A stretch of DNA of 64,000 bases from Roseburia sp. (GCA_023662875.1 JAMPIG010000003.1:1-64000); one strand, 5' to 3'; shown: positions 43,162 through 53,232, counted from the first letter of the stretch. A program made the numbers and translations. Notes: generated by a model not told the origin, from the sequence alone.

Positions 43162-44835
43162 TTATTCTTTCATATCGTCCCCATCAAACACGTCCGCAAT
43201 GGGCGCTCCCGCGGGAACCATGGGAAATACCTTGTCGTCCTCGGGAATCACACATTCGATCAACACGGGAGCCTTTCTCGCGATGGCTTCCCGGATGGCA
43301 GGCTCTACCTCTTCCTTCTTTGTCACACGGATCGCCGTACAGCCCAGCGCCTCCGCCACCTTACAGAAGTCAACGCTGTCGTTCAGCACGGTCTGGGAAT
43401 ACCGCTTCTCATAAAACAGCGTCTGCCACTGCCTCACCATCCCCAGAACATGGTTGTTGATCACCACCTGGATGATCGGGATTCCATAACGGCTGGCGGT
43501 GGCCAGCTCATTCATATTCATGCGGAAGCACCCGTCCCCGGCGATGTTGATACAGATTTTATCCGGCTGGCCGATCTGCGCGCCGATACAGGCTCCCAGC
43601 CCATAGCCCATGGTTCCCAGCCCGCCGGAGGACAGGAAGCTGCGGGGCGACGTATAGCAGTAATACTGCGCCGCCCACATCTGATGCTGCCCTACGTCCG
43701 TCGTAATCAGGGCCTGCCCGTCCGTGACCCTGTCGATGGTCTCCATCACATAAGGACAGGAAAGGCCGGAAGAATCATACTTCAGCGGATATTTCTCCTT
43801 AAGCTCCTCCACCGTCCTCATCCAGTCGCCATGATCCTGCGGGGTCAGCATATCGTTCAGCCGCCCCAGAACCTCCTTTAAATCTCCCACAATCCCCACG
43901 TCCACCCGGACGTTCTTATTGAGCTCCGCCGCGTCGATATCGATCTGAATGATCCTTGCGTTCTCCGCGAATTTCTTCGGATTTCCGGTCACACGATCCG
44001 AGAACCTGGCTCCCAGGGCAATCAGAAGGTCGCACTGGCTCACGCCCAGGTTGGAGGCTTTCGTGCCGTGCATCCCGATCATGCCGGTATACCTGGGACT
44101 TCTGCCGTCGAAGCCTCCCTTCCCCATCAGGGTATCGCACACCGGCGCGTCGACCAGCTCCGCGAACCGCGCAACCTCCTCGAAGGCCCCGGAGCTCACC
44201 GCGCCGCCTCCCAGGTAAAGGAAGGGCTTCTCCGACTCCCGGATATAGTTTACAACGGTCTCCAGCGCTTCCTCCGTATAAGTAGCCCCAAGGAGGATTT
44301 CCTGTGCTTTCTCCGGCGTATATTCGCAGACCGCCGCCGTGACGTCCTTTGTGATATCTACGAGAACCGGCCCCGGTCTGCCGCTCCTGGCGATCGCAAA
44401 GGCCTTGCGCAGCGTGGGTGCCAGATCCTCCACATTTTTTACGATATAGCCATGCTTTGTGATCGGCATGGTCACTCCGGCGATATCCACCTCCTGGAAG
44501 CTGTCCTTCCCCAGCAGAGGAAGCGTTACGTTCGCGGTGATCGCCACCATGGGAACCGAATCCATATAGGCGGTAGCGATTCCCGTCACCAGGTTCGTAG
44601 CCCCCGGGCCGCTTGTGGCCATACAGACCCCGACCTTTCCGGTCGCCCTGGCGTAACCGTCCGCCGCGTGGGCGGCACCCTGCTCGTGGCTGGTGAGGAT
44701 ATGGCGGATCTCTCCGCTGTGCTGATAGAGGGCGTCATAGATATTCAGGATCGCCCCGCCGGGATAACCGAAAACCGTATCCACGCCCTGCTCCTTCAGA
44801 CATTCCACAACAATTTCCGAACCGTTCAGCTGCAT
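43162..44835 (-). CDS. ilvB: Acetolactate synthase large subunit
   Basis: 557 residues. Condenses two pyruvates to acetolactate, or pyruvate and 2-ketobutyrate to acetohydroxybutyrate. The thiamine-diphosphate site is visible: FGYPGGAILNIYDALY (catalytic Glu follows in TSHEQGAAHAADGYA), and C-terminal NIAGDGCFRMNMNEL (GDG...N cofactor motif). Central FAD-binding domain present. No small regulatory subunit (ilvN/ilvH) follows; a small subunit elsewhere is expected. Ribosome binding site AGGAGG. Spaced 4 bp from ilvD. Confidence 0.95.
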   Translation of the reverse strand: MQLNGSEIVVECLKEQGVDTVFGYPGGAILNIYDALYQHSGEIRHILTSHEQGAAHAADGYARATGKVGVCMATSGPGATNLVTGIATAYMDSVPMVAITANVTLPLLGKDSFQEVDIAGVTMPITKHGYIVKNVEDLAPTLRKAFAIARSGRPGPVLVDITKDVTAAVCEYTPEKAQEILLGATYTEEALETVVNYIRESEKPFLYLGGGAVSSGAFEEVARFAELVDAPVCDTLMGKGGFDGRSPRYTGMIGMHGTKASNLGVSQCDLLIALGARFSDRVTGNPKKFAENARIIQIDIDAAELNKNVRVDVGIVGDLKEVLGRLNDMLTPQDHGDWMRTVEELKEKYPLKYDSSGLSCPYVMETIDRVTDGQALITTDVGQHQMWAAQYYCYTSPRSFLSSGGLGTMGYGLGACIGAQIGQPDKICINIAGDGCFRMNMNELATASRYGIPIIQVVINNHVLGMVRQWQTLFYEKRYSQTVLNDSVDFCKVAEALGCTAIRVTKKEEVEPAIREAIARKAPVLIECVIPEDDKVFPMVPAGAPIADVFDGDDMKE

Positions 44836-44839
44836 CGCC

Positions 44840-46519
44840 TTAATCCTCCTGTCTCTTCGGAATCTCCAGAACGGCTCCCCGGTTGCCGCTGGTCACCATC
44901 TCGCAGTAACGGGACAGATACCCCGTCGTCACGCCCGGCTGACGGGGCTGCCATTTTTCGCGCCGCAAAGCCAGCTCTTCCTCCGAAACCGCCAGCTCCA
45001 ACGTCAGCGCCGGAATGTTGATCCGGATAATATCCCCTTCCTCCACCAGGGCGATGGGGCCGCCTACCGCCGCCTCGGGAGACACATGTCCGATGGACGC
45101 GCCCCGGGACGCGCCGGAAAACCGCCCGTCCGTAATCAGCGCCACGCTGGAGCCAAGCCCCATGCCCGCAATCGCCGAGGTGGGATTCAGCATCTCCCGC
45201 ATCCCCGGACCGCCCTTCGGTCCCTCGTAGCGGATGACAACTACATCCCCCGCTACGATCTTGCCGCTTTTAATCGCCTCGATGGCGTCCTCCTCGCAGT
45301 CAAAGACCCTGGCCGGGCCCTCGTGAACCATCATCTCAGGAACCACCGCGGAGCGCTTTACCACAGAACCGTCCGGCGCAAGGTTCCCCTTCAAGACTGC
45401 CAGCCCGCCCGTTGCGCTGTAGGGATTCTCCACCGGCCGAATCACCTCCGGATTCCGGTTCACCGCGCGGGCGATATTCTCACCGATCGTCTTTCCGGTC
45501 ACTGTCATGCAGTCCGTATCCAACAGCCCGATATCCGCCAGCTCCTTCATCACCGCATACACGCCCCCGGCCTCGTTGAGATCCTCCATATAGGTCGGCC
45601 CCGCCGGCGCAAGATGACAGAGATTCGGCGTCTTTTCGCTGATCGGGTTTGCGTAACTGATATCGAAGTCAAAGCCGATCTCATGGGCGATGGCCGGGAG
45701 ATGCAGCATGGAGTTGGTGGAGCAGCCAAGAGCCATATCCACAGTCAGAGCGTTGATAATGGACTCCTTCGTGATAATGTCCCTGGCCCGGATGTTTTTC
45801 CGGTACAGCTCCATAACAGCCATCCCCGCGTGCTTGGCCAGCTTGATCCGCTCCGAATAGACCGCTGGAATCGTCCCGTTGCCCCGAAGCCCCATTCCCA
45901 GCGCCTCCGTCAGACAGTTCATGGAATTTGCCGTGTACATACCGGAACAGGAGCCGCAGGTCGGACACACCTTGTTCTCAAACTCCGTCACGTCCTCCTC
46001 CGTCATGGTTCCCGCCGCGTAGGAGCCCACCGCCTCAAACATAGAGGAAAGACTCCTCTTCTGTCCTTTCACATGCCCTGCCAGCATGGGTCCGCCGGAC
46101 ACAAATACGGTAGGCAGGTTTAAACGCGCCGCCGCCATCAGAAGTCCCGGTACGTTTTTATCGCAGTTCGGAACCATGACCAGCGCGTCAAACTGATGGG
46201 CAATCGCCATGCACTCCGTGGAATCCGCGATCAGATCTCTTGTGACCAGGGAATACTTCATGCCCACATGCCCCATGGCGATTCCGTCGCAGACGGCGAT
46301 GGCCGGGAACACCACCGGCACGCCGCCGGCCTCCGCCACGCCCAGCCTGACCGCATCCACAATCTTATCAAGGTTCATATGTCCCGGGACAATCTCGTTG
46401 TAGGAGCTGACAATCCCCACCATGGGCTTCTTCATCTCCTCCGCCGTAAATCCCAGCGCGTTAAACAGACTTCTCGCCGGTGCCTGCTGCATACCGACCC
46501 TTGCATTGTCGCTTATCAT
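44840..46519 (-). CDS. ilvD: Dihydroxy-acid dehydratase
   Basis: 559 residues. Dehydrates dihydroxyisovalerate and dihydroxymethylvalerate to keto acids. Cysteines for the iron-sulfur cluster are present: [16 protein letters not shown] (about 117-130) and [21 protein letters not shown] (about 186-205). C-terminal [19 protein letters not shown] is conserved. Full family length. Part of leuB-ilvD-ilvB. Confidence 0.96.
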   Translation of the reverse strand: MISDNARVGMQQAPARSLFNALGFTAEEMKKPMVGIVSSYNEIVPGHMNLDKIVDAVRLGVAEAGGVPVVFPAIAVCDGIAMGHVGMKYSLVTRDLIADSTECMAIAHQFDALVMVPNCDKNVPGLLMAAARLNLPTVFVSGGPMLAGHVKGQKRSLSSMFEAVGSYAAGTMTEEDVTEFENKVCPTCGSCSGMYTANSMNCLTEALGMGLRGNGTIPAVYSERIKLAKHAGMAVMELYRKNIRARDIITKESIINALTVDMALGCSTNSMLHLPAIAHEIGFDFDISYANPISEKTPNLCHLAPAGPTYMEDLNEAGGVYAVMKELADIGLLDTDCMTVTGKTIGENIARAVNRNPEVIRPVENPYSATGGLAVLKGNLAPDGSVVKRSAVVPEMMVHEGPARVFDCEEDAIEAIKSGKIVAGDVVVIRYEGPKGGPGMREMLNPTSAIAGMGLGSSVALITDGRFSGASRGASIGHVSPEAAVGGPIALVEEGDIIRINIPALTLELAVSEEELALRREKWQPRQPGVTTGYLSRYCEMVTSGNRGAVLEIPKRQED

Positions 46520-46554
46520 GTATTCTTACCTTCCTTTCCCGTTTTTAAACAGTA

Positions 46555-47640
46555 TTATTGAATATAATCCGCCAGAAGGCTTCCCATCTCCGAGCAGCCT
46601 ACCCTCTTACAGCCCTCCGACATAATATCCCCCGTGCGGTAACCCGCCTGCAGAGCCTTCTTTACCGCCGCCTCCACAGCGTCCGCCTCCCGATCCAGGT
46701 CAAAGCTGTACCGCAGCATCATAGCGGCGCTCAGCACAGTGGCAATCGGATTCGCGATATCCTGTCCCGCGATATCGGGGGCCGAACCGTGGCTTGGCTC
46801 GTAAAGACCGAATTTACTGTCGTTTAAGCTGGCGCTTGCCAGCATGCCGATGGAGCCTGTCACCATGCTGGCCTCGTCGGAGAGGATATCGCCGAACATA
46901 TTCTCCGTCAGGATCACATCGAACTGGGACGGATCCTTCACCAGCTGCATGGCGCAGTTGTCTACCAGCATATGCTCCAGCGTCACCTCCGGATAATCCT
47001 TCGCAACCTCCTCCACAACCTTTCTCCAAAGCCGGGAGGAATCCAGTACGTTCGCCTTATCCACACTGGTCACCTTCTTCCGGCGCTTTTTCGCGATGTC
47101 AAATCCCTTGACTGCGATCCGCCGGATCTCGTTTTCGTCGTAGGTCAGGGTATCGATCGCCTTCCGGACGCCGTTCTCCACGACGGTCTTCCGCTCCCCG
47201 AAATAGAGGCCGCCCGTCAACTCCCGCATAATCAGCAGATCAAACCCGGCCCGGCTGATCTCCTCCTTCAGAGGACAGGCTCCCGCCAACTCGTCATACA
47301 ATACGGCGGGCCGTAGATTAGCAAACAGGTTCAGAGCTTTCCGCAGCCCAAGCAGTCCCGCCTCCGGCCGTCTCTCGGGCGGCAGCTGATACCAGGGGGA
47401 GGTTGTCGTATTTCCGCCGATGGAGCCCATCAGCACCGCGTCGGCGGCCTTCGCCTTCGCGATCGCCTCCTCCGTCAGCGGCACGCCGTGTACATCGATG
47501 GAAGCTCCTCCCATCAGAATATCCTCAAACAACATCTTATGTCCGTAGACAACGGCCACCTTCTCCAATACCTTCTTCGCCTCCGCGACGATCTCCGGTC
47601 CAATCCCGTCTCCGGGAATACAGGTAATTCGTAATTCCAT
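46555..47640 (-). CDS. leuB: 3-isopropylmalate dehydrogenase
   Basis: 361 residues; I choose the ATG at 47640 (AAAGGATGGAG upstream), three codons inside a longer frame. Oxidative decarboxylation step of leucine synthesis. Motifs: [12 protein letters not shown] at the N-terminus, [33 protein letters not shown], and [25 protein letters not shown] (NAD- and substrate-binding). It is the first gene of leuB-ilvD-ilvB with a perfect-spacing promoter. leuA, leuC and leuD are not in this window. No T-box signature was found in the leader. Confidence 0.95.
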   Translation of the reverse strand: MELRITCIPGDGIGPEIVAEAKKVLEKVAVVYGHKMLFEDILMGGASIDVHGVPLTEEAIAKAKAADAVLMGSIGGNTTTSPWYQLPPERRPEAGLLGLRKALNLFANLRPAVLYDELAGACPLKEEISRAGFDLLIMRELTGGLYFGERKTVVENGVRKAIDTLTYDENEIRRIAVKGFDIAKKRRKKVTSVDKANVLDSSRLWRKVVEEVAKDYPEVTLEHMLVDNCAMQLVKDPSQFDVILTENMFGDILSDEASMVTGSIGMLASASLNDSKFGLYEPSHGSAPDIAGQDIANPIATVLSAAMMLRYSFDLDREADAVEAAVKKALQAGYRTGDIMSEGCKRVGCSEMGSLLADYIQ

Positions 47641-47761
47641 AAGCTCCATCCTTTCTGTTTCCTCTCACTCCGTCGCCGGGAACAGGCGCTCCGTCCGCTG
47701 TCCTGCCGTATACCATCGAAAACTTTGATGGATTAAAGCGTGAAAGATGTATATTCTCTTT

Positions 47762-47790
47762 ATCATACCCGATAGGCAGGTAAATTTCAA
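47762..47790 (-). promoter_or_regulatory. Promoter of leuB-ilvD-ilvB
   Basis: TTGAAA (47790-47785), 17-bp spacer, TATGAT (47767-47762) on the minus strand. The leader of about 110 bases contains a small hairpin (CCATC/GATGG) but no T-box motif. Confidence 0.8.
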
Positions 47791-47946
47791 GGTACAAATC
47801 TATTTTCTTCCTGATTTTCTTCCTGAGCTTTTTCAGCTTTTTCATCCATCCTTTTATATACGCATTTTTTTGCATTTTCGCATATACACCGCTCGATAAA
47901 CCCGCAGGCTCGCATCTTCCATGGAGATTGAAAAAGCCCCTGCCGG

Positions 47947-47979
47947 AAAAATGCCTACATTTCCGTCGAAATGTAGGCA
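47947..47979 (-). terminator. Intrinsic terminator after yajC
   Basis: Perfect 12-bp stem (47952-47963 / 47968-47979) with a CGTC loop, followed on the minus strand by TTTTT (47951-47947). Confidence 0.9.
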
Positions 47980-48049
47980 CTGCACCGCTCATTTTCAATT
48001 TACAGCTTTCCGAATAATAAAGAATCCGTCAAACCGCAGCGATCTGCTG

Positions 48050-48376
48050 TCAGCCCTCCGCCTTCTCCACACGGCTGATCGCGCTCTTCTCCATGGGAAT
48101 ACGGCAGTTCCGGTTATTGCCGAACTCAACGATTACCGTGTTGTCCTCATCCGAGATATCGATGACAATCCCGTAAAATCCGGACGTCGTCAATACGCAG
48201 TCGCCGATGGTCAACGAAGCCAGCATTGCCGCAATTTTCTTCTTCTCCTTGCTCTGGGGCCGGAACAAAAAGAACCAGATCGCCACAAAGAAAAGACCGT
48301 ACACAAGCACCATTGCCAGAAGGCTTCCTCCTGCGCTCTGCGCCGCATCTACATTCGCATCCAACAAAATACCCAT
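48050..48376 (-). CDS. yajC: Preprotein translocase subunit YajC
   Basis: 108 residues. One N-terminal membrane helix (GGSLLAMVLVYGLFFVAIWFF) followed by the conserved FRPQSKEKKK and the cytoplasmic barrel (LTIGDCVLTTSGFYGIVIDI). Partner of SecDF in Sec export. Downstream of tgt, the usual arrangement in bacteria. Start after GGAGG. Confidence 0.95.
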   Translation of the reverse strand: MGILLDANVDAAQSAGGSLLAMVLVYGLFFVAIWFFLFRPQSKEKKKIAAMLASLTIGDCVLTTSGFYGIVIDISDEDNTVIVEFGNNRNCRIPMEKSAISRVEKAEG

Positions 48377-48438
48377 TCTTCCTCCATTCCGCCGTCTCCG
48401 CCTTCTCCCGGCGTAAACGGCTCGTCCTCTAAGATACT

Positions 48439-48467
48439 ATAATACACAAAAATGCCTCACAGGGCAA
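48439..48467 (-). promoter_or_regulatory. Promoter of yajC
   Basis: TTGCCC (48467-48462), 17-bp spacer, TATTAT (48444-48439) on the minus strand, in the gap between tgt and yajC. It would add to read-through from tgt. Confidence 0.6.
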
Positions 48468-48562
48468 GCACTTTCTTCCTTTTCATGACAATCTATCCTC
48501 TCGCTGTCCTGCAGCGCCCGCCCCGCATTCTTCTCCTGCTGCGACAAAGCTTCCTAATAGAG

Positions 48563-49693
48563 TCAATAACCCGCCGTCATCCCGTCCAGCTTGCGCTTCT
48601 TATACTCCGCGAACCGCCCCTCGTCCAGAGCGTCCCGGATCTCCTGCATCATCGTGTTATAGAAATACAGATTATGCAGCACGCAAAGACGCATCCCCAG
48701 CATCTCCCCGGCCTTTAACAGATGCCGGATATAAGCTCTGGAGTACCGCCTGCAGGCCGGGCAGCCGCAGCCCGGCTCGATGGGATTCTCGTCCGTCTCA
48801 TATTTTGCGTTGAACAGATTAATCTTCCCCCGGTTGGTATAGAGATGCCCGTGGCGGCCGTTCCGGCTGGGATAAACGCAGTCGAAGAAGTCCACCCCTC
48901 TCTCCACCCCCTCCAGGATATTGGCCGGCGTACCGACCCCCATCAGGTAAGTAGGCTTGTCCTCCGGCAAAAAAGGTACGGTTTCCTCCAGGATATAGTA
49001 CATCTCCTCGTGAGTCTCCCCCACCGCCAGACCGCCCACCGCGTAGCCGTCCAGCTCCATCTCCGCGATCCGCTTCGCGTGTTCGATCCGGATATCCGCG
49101 TAGACCGCCCCCTGGTTGATTCCGAACAGCAGCTGCTTCCGGTTGATGGTGTCCTCCAGGCCGTTCAGCCGCGCCATCTCGGTCTTACAACGCTCCAGCC
49201 ATCTCGTCGTCCGCTCCACAGAAGCCTGTACATAGTCCCTTTCCGCCTTGCTGGGCGCGCACTCGTCGAAGGCCATGGCAATCGTAGAGGCCAGATTGGA
49301 CTGTATCTGCATACTCTCCTCCGGCCCCATAAAAATCTTCCGTCCGTCCACATGGGAATGAAAATAGACTCCCTCCTCCCGGATCTTTCGCAATCCGGCC
49401 AAGGAAAACACCTGAAAACCTCCCGAGTCCGTCAGAATCGGCCGGTTCCAGGACATGAACCGATGGATACCCCCCATCTGCTTTACAACCCGGTCTCCCG
49501 GCCGCACATGCAGATGATAGGTATTGGAAAGCTCGACCTGGGTTCCGATCGCCTCCAGATCCGCGGAATCTACCGCCCCCTTGATCGCGGCGGCCGTCCC
49601 CACATTCATAAACACGGGCGTCTGAATCACGCCGTGTACCGTCGTAAGCTCCGCCCGCTTTGCCCTTCCCTCTTTTTTCAGAATCCGATACAT
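48563..49693 (-). CDS. tgt: Queuine/preQ1 tRNA-guanine transglycosylase
   Basis: 376 residues. Exchanges guanine-34 for preQ1 in GUN-anticodon tRNAs. Catalytic Asp motifs LTDSGGFQVFSL (about 89-100) and DCVYPSRNGRHG (about 264-275; nucleophile Asp) are present. Zinc ligands are in PIEPGCGCPACRRYSRAYIRHL. Normal length. It starts one base after the upstream VanY-type gene's stop. Confidence 0.96.
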   Translation of the reverse strand: MYRILKKEGRAKRAELTTVHGVIQTPVFMNVGTAAAIKGAVDSADLEAIGTQVELSNTYHLHVRPGDRVVKQMGGIHRFMSWNRPILTDSGGFQVFSLAGLRKIREEGVYFHSHVDGRKIFMGPEESMQIQSNLASTIAMAFDECAPSKAERDYVQASVERTTRWLERCKTEMARLNGLEDTINRKQLLFGINQGAVYADIRIEHAKRIAEMELDGYAVGGLAVGETHEEMYYILEETVPFLPEDKPTYLMGVGTPANILEGVERGVDFFDCVYPSRNGRHGHLYTNRGKINLFNAKYETDENPIEPGCGCPACRRYSRAYIRHLLKAGEMLGMRLCVLHNLYFYNTMMQEIRDALDEGRFAEYKKRKLDGMTAGY

Positions 49694-49694
49694 T

Positions 49695-50768
49695 CTATTT
49701 CTCCCAATATTCCTCCAGCTCCCAGAATTCCTCCAGGGTCAGTCCTTCTTCCGTCATCAAGACGGCGGCCTCCTTCCCTACGTAGCGGAAGTGCCAGGGC
49801 TCGTACTTGATCCCCGTGATATCCTCTTTTCCCTTCGGATAGCGCAGGATAAAGCCGAAACGGCAGCTGTTGGCGGCAAGCCACTTCCCGCCCTCCGTAT
49901 CCGCAAAGCCCTCCAGCAGCTTGGTATAGGTATTTGACACAATATCCAGCGCGAGCCCCAGCTGATGCTCGCTGGCGTTGGGAACCGTCACGGTCTGGCT
50001 GGCCCGCTGATAAGCCTCCAGATAAGAGAGCCCCATTGCCATAAAATCATTAATCTTTCGGTTGAACAGATATTCCTGACGCTCCAACCCCCGGTAGGGA
50101 GAGCAAATCTGAAGGATTACCCCGTCGTCCGCCGCCGCCTGGATCATCGCCAGCAGATCGTCAATAATCCTCTCGTCGCAACGCATGACGCCCTTCATCG
50201 TATTAATTTTCCCAAGGGGGATCTGCTCCTCGTATCCATCGGGGAGCGAATGCTGCTTGTTGACCAGAAGCAGCCTCCAATCCTCCCGTAAAAAACGGAT
50301 ATCCTCCGGAAGCTCCGTCGGCTCCTCAAAAGTCCCGCTGGGCCGGTTCAGCTCCAGAATTTCCTCGCCGCTGTAGGTCGTCACGTTATCCATATCGTGC
50401 TCCGGTTCCAGGTATTCATCCTCCAGAAGCTCGTCCTCCTGATCCAGAATAGCAAGCTCGTCCAGATCGATTTCCTTCTCCTCCGCCAGAACAATATTCC
50501 TGGCCTCCTCCGAGATCGGGTTCCACGCCTCCTCCAACCGTGCCCCTGAGACAAAGGCCGGGAAGGAAAAGCTGCTGAATACCGCAAAGAGCAGGAACGA
50601 TACGATCACCATGGAAAATCGCTTCCCGTTCCCCCTAAGATACGCCGCCGCATGGAAAAAAAACATTCCGACAGCCAATACCGGAACGCTGCAAAAACGG
50701 AAGAACTTATTCTTTTTTCCCCATCGAAGCAGTTTCCTGCGAAACCGCTCTCTCATCGAAACGTTCAT
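49695..50768 (-). CDS. D-alanyl-D-alanine carboxypeptidase, M15B (VanY/DacB-type)
   Basis: 357 residues from the ATG at 50768 (GGGG site just upstream); the longer open frame lacks a ribosome binding site. A basic cytoplasmic N-terminus and a membrane anchor (SMVIVSFLLFAVFSSFSFPAFV, about 47-70) precede an acidic stalk (EEKEIDLDELAILDQEDELLEDEYLEPE). The M15 zinc site is intact: ASEHQLGLALDIVS (His, Asp) and KYEPWHFRYVG (catalytic Glu, His). It trims terminal D-Ala from wall peptides. Related VanY enzymes contribute to glycopeptide resistance, but nothing here points to a van cluster. Start of vanY-tgt-yajC. Confidence 0.91.
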   Translation of the reverse strand: MNVSMRERFRRKLLRWGKKNKFFRFCSVPVLAVGMFFFHAAAYLRGNGKRFSMVIVSFLLFAVFSSFSFPAFVSGARLEEAWNPISEEARNIVLAEEKEIDLDELAILDQEDELLEDEYLEPEHDMDNVTTYSGEEILELNRPSGTFEEPTELPEDIRFLREDWRLLLVNKQHSLPDGYEEQIPLGKINTMKGVMRCDERIIDDLLAMIQAAADDGVILQICSPYRGLERQEYLFNRKINDFMAMGLSYLEAYQRASQTVTVPNASEHQLGLALDIVSNTYTKLLEGFADTEGGKWLAANSCRFGFILRYPKGKEDITGIKYEPWHFRYVGKEAAVLMTEEGLTLEEFWELEEYWEK

Positions 50769-50875
50769 CAATTCCCCGATCTCACTCTTCCTGCCGCTCC
50801 TTCGGCGTTCTTCCTCTAAATCATAACACATTTTTTTTAAATATGCACCCGATATTTTAAAACTTATCAAAAAAG

Positions 50876-50904
50876 TTGCTATTTCCCGAAAAATCCAGTA
50901 CAAT
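50876..50904 (+). promoter_or_regulatory. Promoter of aroC
   Basis: TTGCTA (50876-50881), 17-bp spacer, TACAAT (50899-50904). Located 35 bp before the aroC start and divergent from the M15 peptidase gene. Confidence 0.72.
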
Positions 50905-50938
50905 CTATTCCAAAAGGAACAAAGGGAGGGATTTTTCT

Positions 50939-52039
50939 ATGGCCGGTTCTGTTTTTGGCACCGTTTTCAAAATATCCACCTGGGGCGAATCCCATGGCGA
51001 GGCGCTCGGCGTCGTCATTGACGGCTGTCCCGCCGGATTGGAGCTTGTCCCGGCGGACATCCAGGCTTATCTTGACCGAAGGAAGCCAGGAGCCAGCGAT
51101 ATCTCCACTCCCCGAAGGGAGGCGGACGCCGTAGAAATTCTATCCGGCGTCTTCGAGAACCGGACTACCGGAACCCCGATTTCCCTGCTGGTGCGCAATA
51201 CCTCCCAGCGTTCTTCGGATTACGGCGAGATCGCCTCCTGCTACCGTCCCGGCCACGCGGACTATACCTTCGACCAAAAATACGGCTTCCGGGACTACCG
51301 CGGGGGCGGACGCTCCTCCGGGCGGGAAACCGTCGGTAGGGTGGCCGCAGGGGCCGTAGCCGCAAAAATCCTGAAGCAGCTCGGCGTCACCGTATACGCC
51401 TATACCCGCTCCATCGGCCCTGTCGAGATCGATCCGGAACGATTTGACCGGGCAGCCATCCTGACCACCCCTACCGCCATGCCGGACTCCAGGGCGGATC
51501 TGGCTGCCAGAGCTTATCTGGAGGAGGCAAGGCAGGCGTCGGATTCTGTGGGCGGATGCATGGAATGTATCGTAGAGGGGCTTCCCGCCGGAGTCGGCGA
51601 CCCGGTCTTTGAAAAGCTGGACGCTAATCTGGCCAAGGCCGCCATGTCCATCGGCGCGGTCAAGGCTGTAGAAATCGGGGACGGGTGCGCCGTCTCCGGG
51701 CGAAGAGGCAGCGAAAACAACGACGCCTTTCGGATGCGGGACGGACAGGTCACAAAAACCACAAACCATTCCGGCGGTATCCTGGGCGGCATCAGCGACG
51801 GAAGTCCCATCCGGATCCGGGTTCACGTAAAGCCTACCCCCTCCATTTTTCAGCCGCAGGAGACGGTCAGCCGCTCCGGCGAGGATCGGGAAATCAAAAT
51901 CCGGGGACGCCATGACCCGGTAATCGTCCCCAGGGCCGTCGTCGTCCTGGAATGTATGACCGCCCTGACCGTCCTGGACGCCATGCTGCTAAATATGACG
52001 GCAAGAATGGACTCCGTGGTTGCGTTTTACAGACGATGA
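50939..52039 (+). CDS. aroC: Chorismate synthase
   Basis: 366 residues from the ATG at 50939, after GGGAGGG. Last step of the shikimate pathway, using reduced FMN. Signatures: GTVFKISTWGESHGEALGVVIDGCPAG at the N-terminus, PGHADYTFDQKYGFRDYRGGGRSSGRETVGRVAAGA (the classical site 2), and SGRRGSENNDAF. C-terminal RHDPVIVPRAVVVLECMTA is standard. Apparently monocistronic between its promoter and terminator. Confidence 0.96.
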   Translation: MAGSVFGTVFKISTWGESHGEALGVVIDGCPAGLELVPADIQAYLDRRKPGASDISTPRREADAVEILSGVFENRTTGTPISLLVRNTSQRSSDYGEIASCYRPGHADYTFDQKYGFRDYRGGGRSSGRETVGRVAAGAVAAKILKQLGVTVYAYTRSIGPVEIDPERFDRAAILTTPTAMPDSRADLAARAYLEEARQASDSVGGCMECIVEGLPAGVGDPVFEKLDANLAKAAMSIGAVKAVEIGDGCAVSGRRGSENNDAFRMRDGQVTKTTNHSGGILGGISDGSPIRIRVHVKPTPSIFQPQETVSRSGEDREIKIRGRHDPVIVPRAVVVLECMTALTVLDAMLLNMTARMDSVVAFYRR

Positions 52040-52052
52040 TTATAAAAAAAGG

Positions 52053-52076
52053 AACCGGGCTTCGAAAAGCCCGGTT
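52053..52076. terminator. Bidirectional terminator between aroC and lactonase
   Basis: Perfect 10-bp stem AACCGGGCTT/AAGCCCGGTT with CGAA loop. These 24 bases are identical to the core of the hairpin at 7536-7559. It lies between convergent genes. Confidence 0.82.
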
Positions 52077-52093
52077 TCAAAAACAATTTCTTA

Positions 52094-53146
52094 TCAGGAC
52101 AACCTCTGGAACGTGATGCAGTTCGGCACATTCACGCGGATCGGCGCTCCGTTCATCACCATGGTGCCGTTCTCCAGATCCACGGAGAAAAACGTCATAT
52201 CGTTGGATTCATGGTTCAGGGAAACCAGGAATTTATTGTTGGGGAACAGGGCCGCGTCCTTGGGATACTCCCCGCTGACGGGGAGATTGAAAATCTTCGT
52301 CAGCATACCGGTCTCCTCGTCCACGGAAAACAGCGCCGCGGAATTCTCCCCCGATACCGTACTCAGAAGATACTTGTGATCCTCCGAAAAGCTCAGGGCG
52401 CTGGTGGCGTTATTGTCCCCCCGCTCCATTCTTGCGGTCTCCACCTTCTGAATCTTCTCAAAGACCGGCTGACCCTTCTTCTCCTCGTAGGAGTAGACGT
52501 CGATATAGTTCTTCCACTCATGTACAATGTAAATAAATCTTCCGTCCCTGGAAATTTTAACGTGTCGCGGAGCGGATTCGATTTCACTGCGGATGACGTC
52601 CGCCAAAAACAGCTTCCCCAGCATCAGGTCAAGGCGGTACACATTGACGTGATCCATCCCCTGATCCGCCACAAGAAGATACTTGTTGTCGTGAGTCATT
52701 CTGGCGCAGTTGATGTGCGGCCGGAAATTCCGGTCGGCCAGGCTGCCCAGTCCCTTATGATAAATCTCCTCCGTAATCTCGCCGATGGAGCCGTCCTCCT
52801 GAAGCCTCAGCACCGTAAGCTTTCCGTCATGGTATCCGGCCACAAACAGATAACTGTCGGTGTAATCCGTGGAAACGTAGCAGCCGCGCATACCGTTGAT
52901 CGACGCGAAATTGATGAATTTCAGGCCGCCGTCCTCCCGGATCCGGTAGGACTCCACGCCGAAATCCGTGATCGAATAAAGGTATTTCTTATTGTGCGAG
53001 ATCGTTACGTAGGAAGAGTTGGTAATCTCTACCTTATCCTTTTCGATAAAACGACCGTTCTCCATATCGACGTCATATATTTTGATTCCGTGATTATCTC
53101 CCTGTGTGTAGGTAGATACATAGGCAACATATTTTTCCTGAGCCAT
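52094..53146 (-). CDS. Beta-propeller lactonase-like protein (6-phosphogluconolactonase/YkgB family)
   Basis: 350 residues from the ATG at 53146 (AAGGGAGG upstream). A seven-bladed propeller is suggested by repeating KYLYSITD, SYLFVAGY, KYLLVADQG, RFIYIVHE, KYLLSTVSG and FLVSLNHES blades. The Pgl-3/YbhE-type motif region includes RPHINCARMTHDNKYLLVADQGMDHVNVYRLD and SAPRHVKISRDGRFIYIVHEW. Family members hydrolyse 6-phosphogluconolactone or act on other lactones. No pentose phosphate gene is adjacent, so the specific substrate is uncertain. No signal peptide. Confidence 0.87.
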   Translation of the reverse strand: MAQEKYVAYVSTYTQGDNHGIKIYDVDMENGRFIEKDKVEITNSSYVTISHNKKYLYSITDFGVESYRIREDGGLKFINFASINGMRGCYVSTDYTDSYLFVAGYHDGKLTVLRLQEDGSIGEITEEIYHKGLGSLADRNFRPHINCARMTHDNKYLLVADQGMDHVNVYRLDLMLGKLFLADVIRSEIESAPRHVKISRDGRFIYIVHEWKNYIDVYSYEEKKGQPVFEKIQKVETARMERGDNNATSALSFSEDHKYLLSTVSGENSAALFSVDEETGMLTKIFNLPVSGEYPKDAALFPNNKFLVSLNHESNDMTFFSVDLENGTMVMNGAPIRVNVPNCITFQRLS

Positions 53147-53232
53147 GAGAGCGCCTCCCTTGTCCTTTTTCTTAAAATATAGCACAAAAGAAGCGGTTGG
53201 GGAATACTTTTTTTCTGTTTTACAAAGATTTT

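Larger units (their letters stand above)
47641..48049. other. Intergenic region between leuB and yajC
   Basis: About 410 bp without a supported gene. It holds the leuB promoter and leader on the left and the yajC terminator on the right. A Lys/Leu-rich open frame (KKLKKLRKKIRKK) crosses the promoter but has no ribosome binding site in a transcribed position. Confidence 0.7.

Noticed and set aside
47641..47761. T-box riboswitch in the leuB leader
   Set aside because: The conserved AGGGTGGNACCGCG-type antiterminator sequence is absent on the transcribed strand.
47800..47880. Lys/Leu-rich open frame upstream of leuB as a possible leucine leader peptide
   Set aside because: It spans the -35/-10 promoter region, so it is not transcribed from that promoter, has no ribosome binding site, and no attenuator hairpin follows it.
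49695..50768. Glycopeptide-resistance van cluster
   Set aside because: Only the M15 peptidase is present; VanH, VanA/B, VanX and VanRS are missing and the gene is in a tgt-yajC operon.
50876..50938. A longer N-terminus for AroC from an ATG at 50876
   Set aside because: It overlaps the promoter -35 element and lacks a ribosome binding site; the ATG at 50939 matches the family N-terminus.
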